Source of the DNA: Arthrobacter sp. ES3-54
GTDB lineage: Bacteria; Actinomycetota; Actinomycetes; Actinomycetales; Micrococcaceae
Direction of reading: 5' to 3'
Assembly (NCBI RefSeq): GCF_029504395.1
Contig: NZ_JAQFIF010000018.1
Coordinates: forward strand, 1-62,294
DNA: 62,294 nt
Position numbers and translations under genes: made by a program. Below the pieces are notes generated by a model that saw only the letters and a list, made by a program, of their open reading frames with translations, was not told the origin of the DNA and made no database searches. The stretch's first letter is position 1; each line of letters starts with the position of its first letter. Shown here piece after piece: positions 1-7,986 of this stretch.

Positions 1-172
1 GTTTTTGTTTGAGTCACGACCACAGGGCGGAACGGCCAGCACCTACTCTGCCAGCCAGTCCCAGACCAGCCACACCAATCCTCACAGTTCTTGTTGGCTG
101 CGCCGGGAGGGGCCTGTTTCTACGGCGCTGGCCGCCGTAGGCTATGGAATCCACCACGTCGAGGAGGCACTC

Positions 173-664
173 ATGCGCACGGCAACACCCACGGCGCAGG
201 CCGATCAGGTCCGCCATCTTTCAGAGAATCTCATGTCTCAGCTCACCCAAGGGAGGGAGTGGGCCACTCCCGGGGTCGAAGCCGCATTGAAAAGAATGGT
301 GGCCGGGTTCGATGCCGGGATTGAATCTGCGTCCCCGAGGATCCAGGCCGGCCTACGGCGGCTCGCTGACGAGCTCGCCGGTGAAGTGGAAATTCTGGCT
401 CCCCGTGTTCAAGAGGGCCTGAAGCGGGTTGCACCGAAACTTGTTACGGCACCTCCGGCGCCCGGCCCGGCTAAGTCGCGGCGGACGGCGTCCGGGAAAG
501 CATGGTTGATTGCCGGGGCTGTGGCCGTCGCGGTGTCCGCGGGAGTCGCGGCCTGGCTCTCTTTTCGGCGGGCGGATGACGAGCCGGTGCCGTCCGTGGG
601 TGCGCAGCGTAAGAGCGGGGCGGACCCCGACGCACGCGTCCCCTCCGCCGCGCCCCAGGCCTGA
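173..664 (+). CDS. Hypothetical protein with three 22-residue repeats and one C-terminal membrane helix
   Basis: I do not recognise the family. The ATG at 173 is chosen because AGGAGG lies six bases upstream; earlier in-frame codons lack such a site. The 163-residue product carries three amphipathic-helix repeats beginning at Pro33, Pro55 and Pro77, an exact 22-residue period with the pattern P-x-(V/I)-(Q/E)-x-(G/A)-L-(K/R)-R. A proline/lysine linker follows, then one hydrophobic helix at about 111-130 and a charged tail with Arg-Arg just after it. The helical repeats resemble the apolipoprotein-like amphipathic helices of stress proteins, and the downstream genes are also envelope/stress genes. 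Role in membrane shaping or stress is inference only. Confidence 0.7.
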   Translation: MRTATPTAQADQVRHLSENLMSQLTQGREWATPGVEAALKRMVAGFDAGIESASPRIQAGLRRLADELAGEVEILAPRVQEGLKRVAPKLVTAPPAPGPAKSRRTASGKAWLIAGAVAVAVSAGVAAWLSFRRADDEPVPSVGAQRKSGADPDARVPSAAPQA

Positions 665-707
665 GACCATCAGGAGGCAGGGCCGCAAGGTCTTCGGAGC
701 GGAAGCC

Positions 708-1163
708 CTAGGGCACCGCGTTGCTTGAACCCCCTGCTTGTCGGGAATTTTGGAAGGAATTCACAAACCGGGAGAGTTGGTCCCGAAGGATTTCCCATCC
801 GTCGAAGTCAGCGGAAACGGCGGCGCTCTCAGCCTCGCGGGCTGCGCCGAGGGCCGCTTTCCCGGCGTCGGTTATCTCAACGTGGAACTGACGGCGGTCC
901 TGCGGATTTCGTTTCCTCGTGACCAGGCCGCCTGCCTCCAACCGCGCCAGGACGCGGCCCAGGGTCTGGCTTTGAACGTGGACCACAGCGGCGAGCTGTT
1001 CCTGATTCATGGGGCGGGGTGCCACGCCTTTGAGGGCAATGACGGCGGCCCGGGTCAGGCCCAGGGGTGCGAGTGCCTCATCCCAGCGGCGCTGAACCAA
1101 GCGAGCCGCTGTGGTGAGAAGCAGGTAGCCGTCCCGGGCGGGGGTCTCGGGGTCGAGGGGCAC
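708..1163 (-). CDS. MarR family transcriptional regulator
   Basis: A 151-residue winged-helix repressor of the MarR family, with a GTG start preceded by AAGGAAGG. The N-terminal helix is followed by the DNA-binding region at about residues 35-100, including the recognition helix around SQTLGRVLARLEAGGLV and the DRR wing motif (NPQDRRQFHVEIT) typical of MarR proteins. The length matches the family. It sits 90 bases beyond the end of the PRC-barrel/DUF2382 gene, on the same strand. Because MarR proteins bind palindromes of about 16-20 bases, the four repeated palindrome-like boxes at 2133-2275 are reasonable candidate targets; that link is inferred. The ligand is unknown. Confidence 0.85.
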   Translation of the reverse strand: MPLDPETPARDGYLLLTTAARLVQRRWDEALAPLGLTRAAVIALKGVAPRPMNQEQLAAVVHVQSQTLGRVLARLEAGGLVTRKRNPQDRRQFHVEITDAGKAALGAAREAESAAVSADFDGWEILRDQLSRFVNSFQNSRQAGGSSNAVP

Positions 1164-1254
1164 GGATGGCGGCCTTCCTTGAGCGGAACTAAGGTCAAAC
1201 AGGGAGGGCGGGCCAGGGGCCGGCGCTAACCGTCACCCTGACCCGCCCCGAGCG

Positions 1255-2061
1255 CTATCGGCGGGCGGCGTCGTCGCCGTCGGTTTCGATGCGTTCCTTG
1301 CGGACTTCCTCATTGACGGTGACTTCCTCGGTCACGGTGTCCTTGTCGAGACGGACGCGTTCGACCGGGACCGTTTCCTTCTCAACCACGGGGCGCTCCT
1401 CGTGGAGGACGACTTCATGTTCTTCCTCGCTGATGCCCGGGCCGGACAACGCCGCCCCGCGGTTTGCGTCCGTGATGGGTTCACGTTCGAGCCGGACCTC
1501 TTCACGCTGCACCGGAACGGTCTGGGTGACATTTTCGGTGGTGACGTATTTGCGCAGCCGCACCCGACCGGTGGCTTCCCTCTCGGTGCCGACGTTCAGG
1601 CGCTCCTCCGAGCGGGTCATGGCATCATCGGTCGTGGGGCCTGAGGTGTCGCGTCCTACGGTGCCGCTATCGGTATCTGTGTAGTCTGCTTCGCGGTAGT
1701 CCGCGTCCCGGCCGGCTGTCGCATCGGTGTAGGTCTGGCTTCCGCGCACCAGGCCGTAGTGGGCGTAGAGCCGTTCCTCTTCGGCGGGCTCGAGGTGCCC
1801 GTCGGTGTCCACCCGCGGGGCGTCCTTGACCTGGTCCTTGGTGTACGGGACCACGATGTCGTCCCCTTCGGCGCGCGCCCCTTCCAGCGGAACGAAGGAT
1901 TCCGAGGTGCCGAACAGTCCGGTCCTGGCCGTAACCCATGTGGGCTGGCCGTTGTCGTCGTCCGCGTAGACCTGGCTGATGGATCCGATCTTGTCCCCAT
2001 CGGTGGACATGACGTTTCCGTTGCGCTGAAGCAGGTCATCGATATGTTCCTTGGCGAGCAT
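1255..2061 (-). CDS. PRC-barrel and DUF2382 (YsnF/AvaK-type) stress protein
   Basis: The start is set at 2061, where ATG follows AAGGAG, instead of the upstream in-frame codon at 2181, which would run through the promoter boxes. The 268-residue product has an N-terminal PRC-barrel-like segment (about 10-105, starting LAKEHIDDLLQRNG). An acidic linker rich in Asp and Thr follows, then a DUF2382 domain at about 149-262 with the characteristic alternating charged strands (RSEERLNVG, VPVQREEVRLERE, VPVERVRLDKDTV, VNEEVRKERIE). Proteins of this build are typical general-stress genes in Actinobacteria and Firmicutes. Biochemical function is not known. It is transcribed away from the holin/DUF3618 cluster from a shared promoter region. 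Confidence 0.85.
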   Translation of the reverse strand: MLAKEHIDDLLQRNGNVMSTDGDKIGSISQVYADDDNGQPTWVTARTGLFGTSESFVPLEGARAEGDDIVVPYTKDQVKDAPRVDTDGHLEPAEEERLYAHYGLVRGSQTYTDATAGRDADYREADYTDTDSGTVGRDTSGPTTDDAMTRSEERLNVGTEREATGRVRLRKYVTTENVTQTVPVQREEVRLEREPITDANRGAALSGPGISEEEHEVVLHEERPVVEKETVPVERVRLDKDTVTEEVTVNEEVRKERIETDGDDAARR

Positions 2062-2132
2062 GGTGTCTCCTTGGATCTGTGATGCGGTTTGGGGTTGCAA
2101 CAACTCCGTGTGAACGTTGCAGGACCTACCAT

Positions 2133-2275
2133 AAGCATGCTTAGTAATCATTTGGCAAGCCTGCTTACTATTTTTCTTCAATCCGCCGCAGCGGCGCGCG
2201 CCTTGCGGAATAACGCGCGCCTTGCGGAATAAACAGAAAGTATGCTTAGTATCTAACTAGTAACCGTGCTTACTA
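2133..2275. promoter_or_regulatory. Four-copy operator-like motif in divergent stress promoter
   Basis: Four copies of a box with consensus AAGYNTGCTTASTA lie at 2133-2146, 2157-2170, 2238-2251 and 2262-2275. Their starts are 24, 81 and 24 bases apart, so they form two identical pairs, one near each divergent gene. The first contains the perfect palindrome TAAGCATGCTTA (2132-2143) and the others keep AAG...CTT-like arms. Four repeated sites in a divergent intergenic region indicate a dimeric regulator that controls both directions. The nearby MarR protein is the obvious candidate, but this is inference. Confidence 0.7.
2195..2232. repeat. Two tandem 19-base repeats between the operator pairs
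   Basis: The unit CGCGCGCCTTGCGGAATAA occurs twice without a gap (2195-2213 and 2214-2232), exactly between the two operator pairs of the divergent stress promoter. It may be a recent duplication that sets the spacing of the two promoters. Confidence 0.8.
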
Positions 2276-2334
2276 ATTCACCGGCACCGCTGGTTCACGA
2301 TTCACCTGCGGACCCTTCCTGAAAGAGAGCAACG

Positions 2335-3123
2335 ATGACAGAAAACCAATGGCCCCAGACGACTCCGTCGGCATCCCCGGACGAGTACCTGAGCGCCGGG
2401 GCAGTGCCCTCCGGCGGTGCGGCGAGCTCCGGATCCACGAAAGAAGCAGTGAAAGACGAAGCCGCAGCAGTGGCAGGGCACGCCGCTGGGGAAGCGAAGA
2501 ACGTCGCTCAAACCGCCAAGGCGGAGGCTGCAAACGTTGCCTCGGAGGTAAAGACCAGCACACGCGACCTGCTGCACCAGGCAAAAGCCGACCTGACGGA
2601 TCAGGCAGGCACGCAGCAGCAGAAGGCCGCTGAGGGGATCCGCACCATCTCTTCGCAGCTGCACACCATGGCCGACGCATCCGACCAGCCCGGCGTCGCA
2701 GCTGACCTTATCCGCCAGGCCGCGGAACGCTCCCAGTCCGTGGCTTCCTGGCTTGAAAACCGGGATCCGGGATCTCTGCTGGAGGAAGTGAAGTCCTTCG
2801 CGCGTCAACGCCCGGGGACGTTCCTCCTGGCCGCAGCCGGCGCCGGCATGCTTGCCGGCCGACTTGGACGAAGCCTGCAAGCCGGAGCCCCGGACACGCA
2901 GCAGGCGCCATCGACCCCCGCGCACCTGTCTTCCCCGGCAGCAGCCCCGGCCCACCAGGAGACGGTTATCGCCGCCGGCTCCGGCGACCGGTTCTTCGAT
3001 GAGCCGGGCCTTCCCGGCACGGCGGGTCCAGTTTCGACCCAAACATTGCCGGCCGGCACTGCAGCCGATACCACCCTTCGGGACAATGTTCCCTTCCCGG
3101 GCCGAGACGGTGGCCAGCTATGA
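2335..3123 (+). CDS. Alanine-rich ElaB/DUF883-like membrane-associated protein
   Basis: A 262-residue protein opening the rightward stress operon; a GAGAG ribosome site precedes the ATG. Residues about 30-150 form a long Ala/Lys/Glu/Gln helix with a repeated A-x-x-(A/V)-K spacing, like late-embryogenesis or apolipoprotein-type helices. At about 165-180 is FLLAAAGAGMLAGRLGRSL, a glycine-zipper hydrophobic helix that resembles the C-terminal anchor of ElaB/YqjD (DUF883) ribosome-hibernation proteins. A Pro/Ala-rich tail of about 80 residues follows and is unlike ElaB. The stop overlaps the next start (ATGA), so translation is coupled to the holin-like gene. Exact family is uncertain. Confidence 0.75.
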   Translation: MTENQWPQTTPSASPDEYLSAGAVPSGGAASSGSTKEAVKDEAAAVAGHAAGEAKNVAQTAKAEAANVASEVKTSTRDLLHQAKADLTDQAGTQQQKAAEGIRTISSQLHTMADASDQPGVAADLIRQAAERSQSVASWLENRDPGSLLEEVKSFARQRPGTFLLAAAGAGMLAGRLGRSLQAGAPDTQQAPSTPAHLSSPAAAPAHQETVIAAGSGDRFFDEPGLPGTAGPVSTQTLPAGTAADTTLRDNVPFPGRDGGQL

Positions 3124-3542
3124 GCCACCAACTACCGGAGGCACCTCCCACCGCCGCGCACGCGAAGGCCGAAACCTCGTCCCTGGGGGACCTCCTCGGG
3201 GACGTGACGCGGGACATGTCCACCCTGATGCGCCAGGAAGTCGAACTGGCCAAAGTCGAGCTGAAACAGTCCGCCACCCGGGCCGGTAAAGGCAGCGGCA
3301 TGCTGGCCGGCGCCGGTGTTGCTGGCCACTTCGTGTTGGTGTTCCTCTCCGTGGCGCTTTGGTGGGCGCTCGGAGACCTGATGGGCCTCGGCTGGTCTGC
3401 CGTTGTCGTCGCCGTCATCTGGGGCATAGTTGCAGCCGTCCTTGCCTCCAGGGGCCGGAAGGAACTCAAAGCGATCAAGGGCCTGCCCCAGACCGCCGAG
3501 ACCCTGCAGGAAATCCCGCCCACGCTTAAGCCCAATTCTTAG
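3120..3542 (+). CDS. Phage-holin-family (Holin-X/DUF1469-like) membrane protein
   Basis: A 140-residue protein of the actinobacterial Holin-X type. The N-terminal helix (LGDLLGDVTRDMSTLMRQEVELAKVEL) is typical of this family and is followed by two membrane helices at about 60-82 and 88-108. These proteins are usually chromosomal and co-occur with DUF3618 and ElaB-like genes rather than with phage lysis genes; no other phage gene is present here. The start overlaps the preceding stop by four bases. Function is unproven, probably envelope or cell-shape related. Confidence 0.85.
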   Translation: MSHQLPEAPPTAAHAKAETSSLGDLLGDVTRDMSTLMRQEVELAKVELKQSATRAGKGSGMLAGAGVAGHFVLVFLSVALWWALGDLMGLGWSAVVVAVIWGIVAAVLASRGRKELKAIKGLPQTAETLQEIPPTLKPNS

Positions 3543-3561
3543 ATCCAGCGGAGGAAACAGT

Positions 3562-4158
3562 ATGAGTGAAAACCCGGATGTCATCCGAGCAGATATTGAA
3601 GCAACCCGTGCGCGGCTGGGCACCAACGTGGACGCCGTCGCGGACAAGGTCACGCCGTCGCATATCGTCCAGCGGCAGACCGACAAGGTCAAGGACGCCG
3701 TCTTTGGAGTGAAGGAGAAAGTCATGGGGGCAGCGGACCACACCGCCGAAAATGTGCACTCGGCCAAGGACAGCGCCGGGTCGCACCTCGGCGACGCCGG
3801 CGCGGCGATCGGAGACGCCCCCGCGCAGGTCAAGAGCAAGACCCAGGGGAACCCGCTGGCAGCAGGGCTGATCGCGTTCGGCGCCGGCCTCCTGGTGTCC
3901 TCCCTGATTCCGGCCAGCCAGAAGGAGCGTGAAGCCGCTGATGCCCTCAAATCGGCCGCCGAGCCGCTCACGACGGAGCTGACGGAGGCGGCGAAGCACG
4001 TGGCCGAGGGACTCAAGGAGCCCGCCCAAGAGGCGATGGAGAACGTCAAGGCCACCGCCGCCGACGCCGCAGATCACGTCAAGACCGAAGGCCAGGGCGC
4101 CGTGTCCGATGTGAATTACAAGGCCGCCGAGGCCAAGGACAACGTCCAGCAGGCCTGA
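3562..4158 (+). CDS. DUF3618 domain-containing membrane protein
   Basis: The ATG at 3562 follows GGAGG with proper spacing, so the longer in-frame extension into the holin-like gene is rejected. The 198-residue product starts with the DUF3618 signature (DVIRADIEATRARLGTNVDAV) and has a long Ala/Lys-rich helix. A hydrophobic helix with glycine at about 107-123 (NPLAAGLIAFGAGLLVSSLIP) is followed by a helical tail with repeated E-A-A-K-x-V patterns. It belongs to the same operon as the two preceding genes, 19 bases downstream of the holin-like stop. The family is restricted to Actinobacteria and is associated with envelope stress; no enzymatic role is known. Confidence 0.88.
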   Translation: MSENPDVIRADIEATRARLGTNVDAVADKVTPSHIVQRQTDKVKDAVFGVKEKVMGAADHTAENVHSAKDSAGSHLGDAGAAIGDAPAQVKSKTQGNPLAAGLIAFGAGLLVSSLIPASQKEREAADALKSAAEPLTTELTEAAKHVAEGLKEPAQEAMENVKATAADAADHVKTEGQGAVSDVNYKAAEAKDNVQQA

Positions 4159-4173
4159 GGCCGCATCTGAATC

Positions 4174-4213
4174 CGGCCGGCCGCCTCTCGCTGACGTGAG
4201 GGGCGGCCGGCCG
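4174..4213 (+). terminator. Hairpin between DUF3618 gene and yihY-like gene
   Basis: An inverted repeat with GGCCGGCCGCC and GGCGGCCGGCC arms closes over about 16 bases. It lies 16 bases after the DUF3618 stop, followed by little U-rich sequence, so termination is probable but may be partial. Confidence 0.6.
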
Positions 4214-4245
4214 CTGCACCGGAACCCCTAAAAGGATGGCCCTCC

Positions 4246-5409
4246 ATGGCAAAGACCGACGCCGCAGAGCACGCCCCGACCAACGCGGAAACCGATGAGA
4301 GCAGCACCGCTAAGGCCCGCTCGGCGCCCGCCCCGGACGACTCCCGCAAACCGGACAGCCCCGCCGATGTCACCAAGCCCTCCTGGAAGTACATCGCCAA
4401 GAAGACCCTGCGTGAATTCACGAAGGATCAGTGCCCGGATCTCGCCGCGGCCCTGACTTACTACTCGGTGCTCTCAATTTTCCCGGCGCTGTTGGCCCTC
4501 GTGTCGTTGCTGGGCATTTTCGGACAGGCCGAGAAGACCACCTCGGCGCTCCTGGAGATCGTCCAGGGTTTCGCGCCCGGTGACACTGTGGATGCCATCC
4601 GCCAGCCAGTCGAGCAGCTCAGCAGCTCCTCCGCCGCCGGACTCACCCTGGTGATCGGCATCCTCACCGCCCTCTGGTCCGCCTCCGGCTATGTCGGGGC
4701 GTTTGCCCGGGCCATGAACCGGATCTACGAAGTCGATGAGGGCCGGCCGTTTATCAAGCTCCGGGGCACCGTACTCGGCGTCACCATCGTCAACCTGCTG
4801 ATCGTCGTCGTGCTGGCCGCCATGCTGGTCCTCACAGGGCCGGTGGCTGAGTCCGTTGGCAACGCGATCGGGCTGGGCGGCGCCTTCCTGGCCATATGGA
4901 ACATCCTCAAGTGGCCGATCATGGCGGTGCTTGTCGTGCTGGCGATCGCCATTCTTTACTACGCCACCCCGAACGTGAAGCAGCCCAAGTTCCGCTGGAT
5001 GAGCCTGGGGTCTTTCATCGCGCTGGTCATCTTTCTGCTGGCCTCGCTCGGCTTCGCGTTGTACGTTGCCAACTTCAGCAGCTACGAGAAGACCTATGGT
5101 GCGATCGGCGGCGTCATCGTTTCACTGCTGTGGCTCTGGATCCTGAACATGTCGCTGCTGTTCGGTGCCGAGTTCGACGCCGAGATGGAACGCGGCCGCC
5201 AGCTCCAGGCCGGCATCGAGGCCGAAGAGACCCTCCAGCTGCCGCCCCGGGACACCGAGAAGAGCGACAAATTGCAGGCAAACGAAGAGGAAGATATCCG
5301 CCGCGGCCGGGAACTGCGTGAACAGCAGGGCGACGCCGACGAGGAACAGCTGAAACGGCGGGACCGGAGCACTCCCCAGAGCGGCGCCAGCAAGATCGAT
5401 CGCCCCTGA
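4246..5409 (+). CDS. YihY/BrkB family inner-membrane protein
   Basis: A 387-residue polytopic protein of the YihY/virulence factor BrkB family (former RNase BN annotation, which is not supported by function). A charged N-terminus of about 45 residues precedes the conserved region DQCPDLAAALTYYSVLSIFPALLALVSLLG. Around six membrane helices follow, including the conserved GAFARAMNRIYEVDEGRP loop and SYEKTYGAIGGVIVSLLWLWILN near helices 5-6. The tail after residue 310 is strongly charged and probably cytoplasmic. It is commonly found with DUF3618/holin genes in Arthrobacter, which supports an envelope-stress role. RBS AAAGGA is seen upstream. Confidence 0.9.
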   Translation: MAKTDAAEHAPTNAETDESSTAKARSAPAPDDSRKPDSPADVTKPSWKYIAKKTLREFTKDQCPDLAAALTYYSVLSIFPALLALVSLLGIFGQAEKTTSALLEIVQGFAPGDTVDAIRQPVEQLSSSSAAGLTLVIGILTALWSASGYVGAFARAMNRIYEVDEGRPFIKLRGTVLGVTIVNLLIVVVLAAMLVLTGPVAESVGNAIGLGGAFLAIWNILKWPIMAVLVVLAIAILYYATPNVKQPKFRWMSLGSFIALVIFLLASLGFALYVANFSSYEKTYGAIGGVIVSLLWLWILNMSLLFGAEFDAEMERGRQLQAGIEAEETLQLPPRDTEKSDKLQANEEEDIRRGRELREQQGDADEEQLKRRDRSTPQSGASKIDRP

Positions 5410-5481
5410 TCTGTCCAACGCAGCGCGTCACTGCGGGGCCTCCAGCGCCACGCAGCCCGCCGGCGCGGTCAGGAGCAAGTT

Positions 5482-5862
5482 TTAGCGCCAGCGGTAGGAT
5501 TCCAGCGCGCGAAGCAGGGGAGTGGTGCCGGCTTTCAGGAGGTCAACGGGGCGGGAGCCGGCAAGGTCCCGAGACGGAGTGACCATCCAGACCGTGAAGT
5601 AGTTGTGCGGGATCTGCAGCTCCAGCGCACGTTCAAAGAGCTCAACTACCGGCGGGCGGAGTTGTCCGCCGGGGAGGAACTGGAATCCGGGGCAGAAGGT
5701 GCCGTCGTCGATGAAGACCCGGACGAGCTGCTGCATCACCGGTTCCGGGTCTTCCATGAGCTCGGAGAGGCGGCGGTGGACCTGTTCCAGGGGCGGCAGC
5801 GTGAATTCTTTTCTGATCCCCTCCCATGTTTGATCGCTGATGGGCTGACGGTTCGCTGGCAC
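5482..5862 (-). CDS. Hypothetical protein, last gene of the SOS operon
   Basis: A 126-residue protein with a GTG start six bases after the stop of the preceding gene, so it is operonic with umuDC. The C-terminal 40 residues (HNYFTVWMVTPSRDL, then GSRPVDLLKAG) loosely resemble the toxin-binding domain of ParS/MbcA-type antitoxins (pattern W-x-x-(T/S)-P-x-x-x-L-x-G-x-x-P-x-x-L). There is no visible helix-turn-helix and no partner toxin next to it. Position suggests a role connected with the damage response or with the Y-family polymerase; the family assignment is weak. Confidence 0.7.
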   Translation of the reverse strand: MPANRQPISDQTWEGIRKEFTLPPLEQVHRRLSELMEDPEPVMQQLVRVFIDDGTFCPGFQFLPGGQLRPPVVELFERALELQIPHNYFTVWMVTPSRDLAGSRPVDLLKAGTTPLLRALESYRWR

Positions 5863-5868
5863 TGTTGC

Positions 5869-6189
5869 CTAGTCGCTGTCACTGACGTGTTCCAGGAACC
5901 ACAAGGGAGAGAGCGGTTCACGGCGCAGCGTAAAGGTCCGCAGCGCCGACGTCGAGCCGAGTCTGACCTGGACGCGCCAGTATTCGGTGCTGACCTGGCC
6001 GCCGTGGCCCACGAAGGGAGTGCGCCGGCTGTCCCAGTGGGCGTCACTTCCGGACCAGTGCTGGGATTCCGTGTCGGGATCGACAACCCAGATCCGTCCG
6101 TCGTGCCGGATGGCAAGGGGTTTGCCTTCCGCGTCGGTCCGGACCTGCAGGTCGTGGGTCTGGGTGGGGGCTTCGGGCGCAAGGGTCAT
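5869..6189 (-). CDS. DUF6504-like small protein of the umuDC operon
   Basis: A 106-residue protein, third gene of the leftward SOS operon, 45 bases after umuC. It has a beta-rich, tryptophan-containing sequence (GKPLAIRHDGRIWVV, HWSGSDAHWDS, STEYWRVQV) and ends with PLSPLWFLEHVSD. This resembles the DUF6504 proteins often encoded beside error-prone polymerases in Actinobacteria, where a DNA-polymerase accessory role is suspected. The similarity is by pattern only and no catalytic residues are apparent. Confidence 0.72.
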   Translation of the reverse strand: MTLAPEAPTQTHDLQVRTDAEGKPLAIRHDGRIWVVDPDTESQHWSGSDAHWDSRRTPFVGHGGQVSTEYWRVQVRLGSTSALRTFTLRREPLSPLWFLEHVSDSD

Positions 6190-6234
6190 GGGGGAGTTTC
6201 TTTCATGGTGCGGCGGTGCGGGGCGTGTGCTGGG

Positions 6235-7533
6235 TTAGGCGGCTTTGACGAGCGGGAGTTCGTCCCAGTGGGTGGTGTAGCGGGGGGAGAGCATGTCCCG
6301 TTTCATGGTCCAGTCCGGCCCGCCCCGGATTCCGGCGTGGCCGAGGCCGATGGAGCCGCGGCCGTACCGGCGGGTCACGTCTTCCAGGAGCGTGCCGACG
6401 CGGCGTTCCTCATGCGGGTTTTCGAACAGGGCCAGCGGTGCCTGGTTGCCGGTGGGCCGCAGGTCGGTGACCATGATGCCGGCCCTGGCGTACCTGATGC
6501 CCCCGTGGATGTGGGGGAGGAGTGCGTGGGCAGCCCTTGTGAGCAGGACCGGGTCCGCGGTGGGCATCGGGAGTGGCACGCAGACCGAGGGGTAGGAGGT
6601 GTCTTTCGAGTTGAAGTGTGAGGTGCCGGCGAACGCGGTGAGGAGCTTGGCCTGCAGTCCGTGTTTGGCGAGCCGTGCCGAGGCTTGCTGGCCGTAGACG
6701 GAGAGGACCTGCCGCATCGCTGCCGCGGTGGTGATGGGGGTGGCGAAGGAGCGGGAGAAGATGAGCTGGTCGCGGCCGATCCGTTCTTCCTCCATCGGGA
6801 TGCACTGGGTGCCCTGCAGTTCCAGGACGGTGCGCATCATGACCACGGAGAAGCGGTCCCGGATCATGACCGGATCGGCCCGGGACAGGTCAAGGATGGA
6901 CTGGATGCCGAGGGCGTTGAGTCGTTTGGTCAGCCGGGTGGCGACACCCCAGATCTCAATGACGGACAGGCGGCGCATCAGTGATTCCCGGTCGTCGGCG
7001 GCCACGGAGTCCCAGTGGCAGACCCCGTCGAAGGCCGGGTTGTGCTTGGCCCATTTGTTGGCCAGTTTCGCCAGGGTCTTGGTGGGGGCGATCCCGACGC
7101 AGACCGGTACCCCGACATTGCGCCGCACGGCTGTCTTCATGGTCCGGCCCAGGGCCAGGAGTTGGTCCGGGGTGCCTTTGACGCCGAGGAAGGCCTCGTC
7201 GATGCTGTTGACCTCCAGCCAGGCCGAGTACCGGCCCAACAGTTCCATCACCCGGGCGCTGATGTCCCCGTAGAGCTCGTAGTTGCTGGAGAGGGCAACG
7301 AGTCCCCATTCCTTGGCCCGCGGGGCGAGTTTGAACCAGGGCTCGCCCAGGGCGATGCCGAGGGCCTTGGCTTCCGCGGACCGGGTGACGGCGCAGCCGT
7401 CGTTGTTGGACAGGACGACGACGGGCCGGCCCTCCAGGGACGGGTCGAACGCCCGCTCCGCCGAGGCGTAGAAGCAGTTCACATCCACGTGCGCGATCTG
7501 CGGCATCCGCCGCATCGTGGCCGGCTTAGACAT
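6235..7533 (-). CDS. umuC: Y-family error-prone DNA polymerase, UmuC-like catalytic subunit
   Basis: The start is placed at 7533 (ATG with GAGG upstream), eight bases past the umuD stop; the codon at 7560 would overlap umuD. The 432-residue product has the Y-family palm motif HVDVNCFYASAERAFDP near residue 15, the steric-gate Phe-Tyr pair, the second catalytic block with NSIDEAFLG at about 110, and helix-hairpin-helix-like sequence around IEIWGVATRLTKRLNALGI. The C-terminal little-finger and UmuC tail follow (RVGTLLEDVTRRYG). It would copy damaged templates during the SOS response as the polymerase of a UmuD'2C-type complex. Confidence 0.93.
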   Translation of the reverse strand: MSKPATMRRMPQIAHVDVNCFYASAERAFDPSLEGRPVVVLSNNDGCAVTRSAEAKALGIALGEPWFKLAPRAKEWGLVALSSNYELYGDISARVMELLGRYSAWLEVNSIDEAFLGVKGTPDQLLALGRTMKTAVRRNVGVPVCVGIAPTKTLAKLANKWAKHNPAFDGVCHWDSVAADDRESLMRRLSVIEIWGVATRLTKRLNALGIQSILDLSRADPVMIRDRFSVVMMRTVLELQGTQCIPMEEERIGRDQLIFSRSFATPITTAAAMRQVLSVYGQQASARLAKHGLQAKLLTAFAGTSHFNSKDTSYPSVCVPLPMPTADPVLLTRAAHALLPHIHGGIRYARAGIMVTDLRPTGNQAPLALFENPHEERRVGTLLEDVTRRYGRGSIGLGHAGIRGGPDWTMKRDMLSPRYTTHWDELPLVKAA

Positions 7534-7541
7534 GGCTGGCC

Positions 7542-7973
7542 TCACACATGGTGCAGGCACCGGGTCGCGACGCCCCAGATGACCAGATCCGAAACCGACG
7601 GGACCCGGATGTCCGGGTACGCCGGGTTCTCCGCCTGCAGCACCACCCCTGTTCCCGTGACCCGCAGCCGCTTGATGGTCAGCTCCCCGTCCAGGACGGC
7701 GATGACCACGGACCCGTCTTTGGGTTCCAGAGCGCGGTTCACGATCAGTTCGTCGCCGTCGCTGATGCCGGCGCCTTCCATCGAGTCCCCGGACACCCGC
7801 ACGACGTAGGTGCTGGTGATGTCCTTGATCAGGTGCTCATTCAGGTCAATCCGGCCGTCAAAGTAGTCCTGCGCCGGCGACGGGTACCCCGCCGCGACTG
7901 GGACCGGAGAGATCAGCACGGATACCAACGACATGCCCGCATCTATCACGCGGGGACCGACAACAACGCCCAC
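7542..7973 (-). CDS. umuD: UmuD-like autoproteolytic S24 peptidase subunit
   Basis: A 143-residue LexA/UmuD-type S24 protein. The self-cleavage site is A28-G29 (VPVAAGYPSP), the nucleophile is Ser64 (RVSGDSMEGAGI) and the general base is Lys101 (GELTIKRLRV), counted from the GTG at 7973. There is no DNA-binding domain, so it is UmuD rather than LexA. It would be cleaved on RecA filaments and then activate UmuC. The GTG has AAAGG upstream but lies only 13 bases from the SOS box; an ATG at 7934 is a possible shorter start. The stop is followed at once by umuC. Confidence 0.9.
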   Translation of the reverse strand: MGVVVGPRVIDAGMSLVSVLISPVPVAAGYPSPAQDYFDGRIDLNEHLIKDITSTYVVRVSGDSMEGAGISDGDELIVNRALEPKDGSVVIAVLDGELTIKRLRVTGTGVVLQAENPAYPDIRVPSVSDLVIWGVATRCLHHV

Positions 7974-7986
7974 AACACACCTTTAT

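Noticed and set aside
3120..3542. Phage lysis module suggested by the holin-like gene
   Set aside because: No endolysin or other phage gene is near; Holin-X-type proteins are chromosomal stress-cluster members in Actinobacteria.
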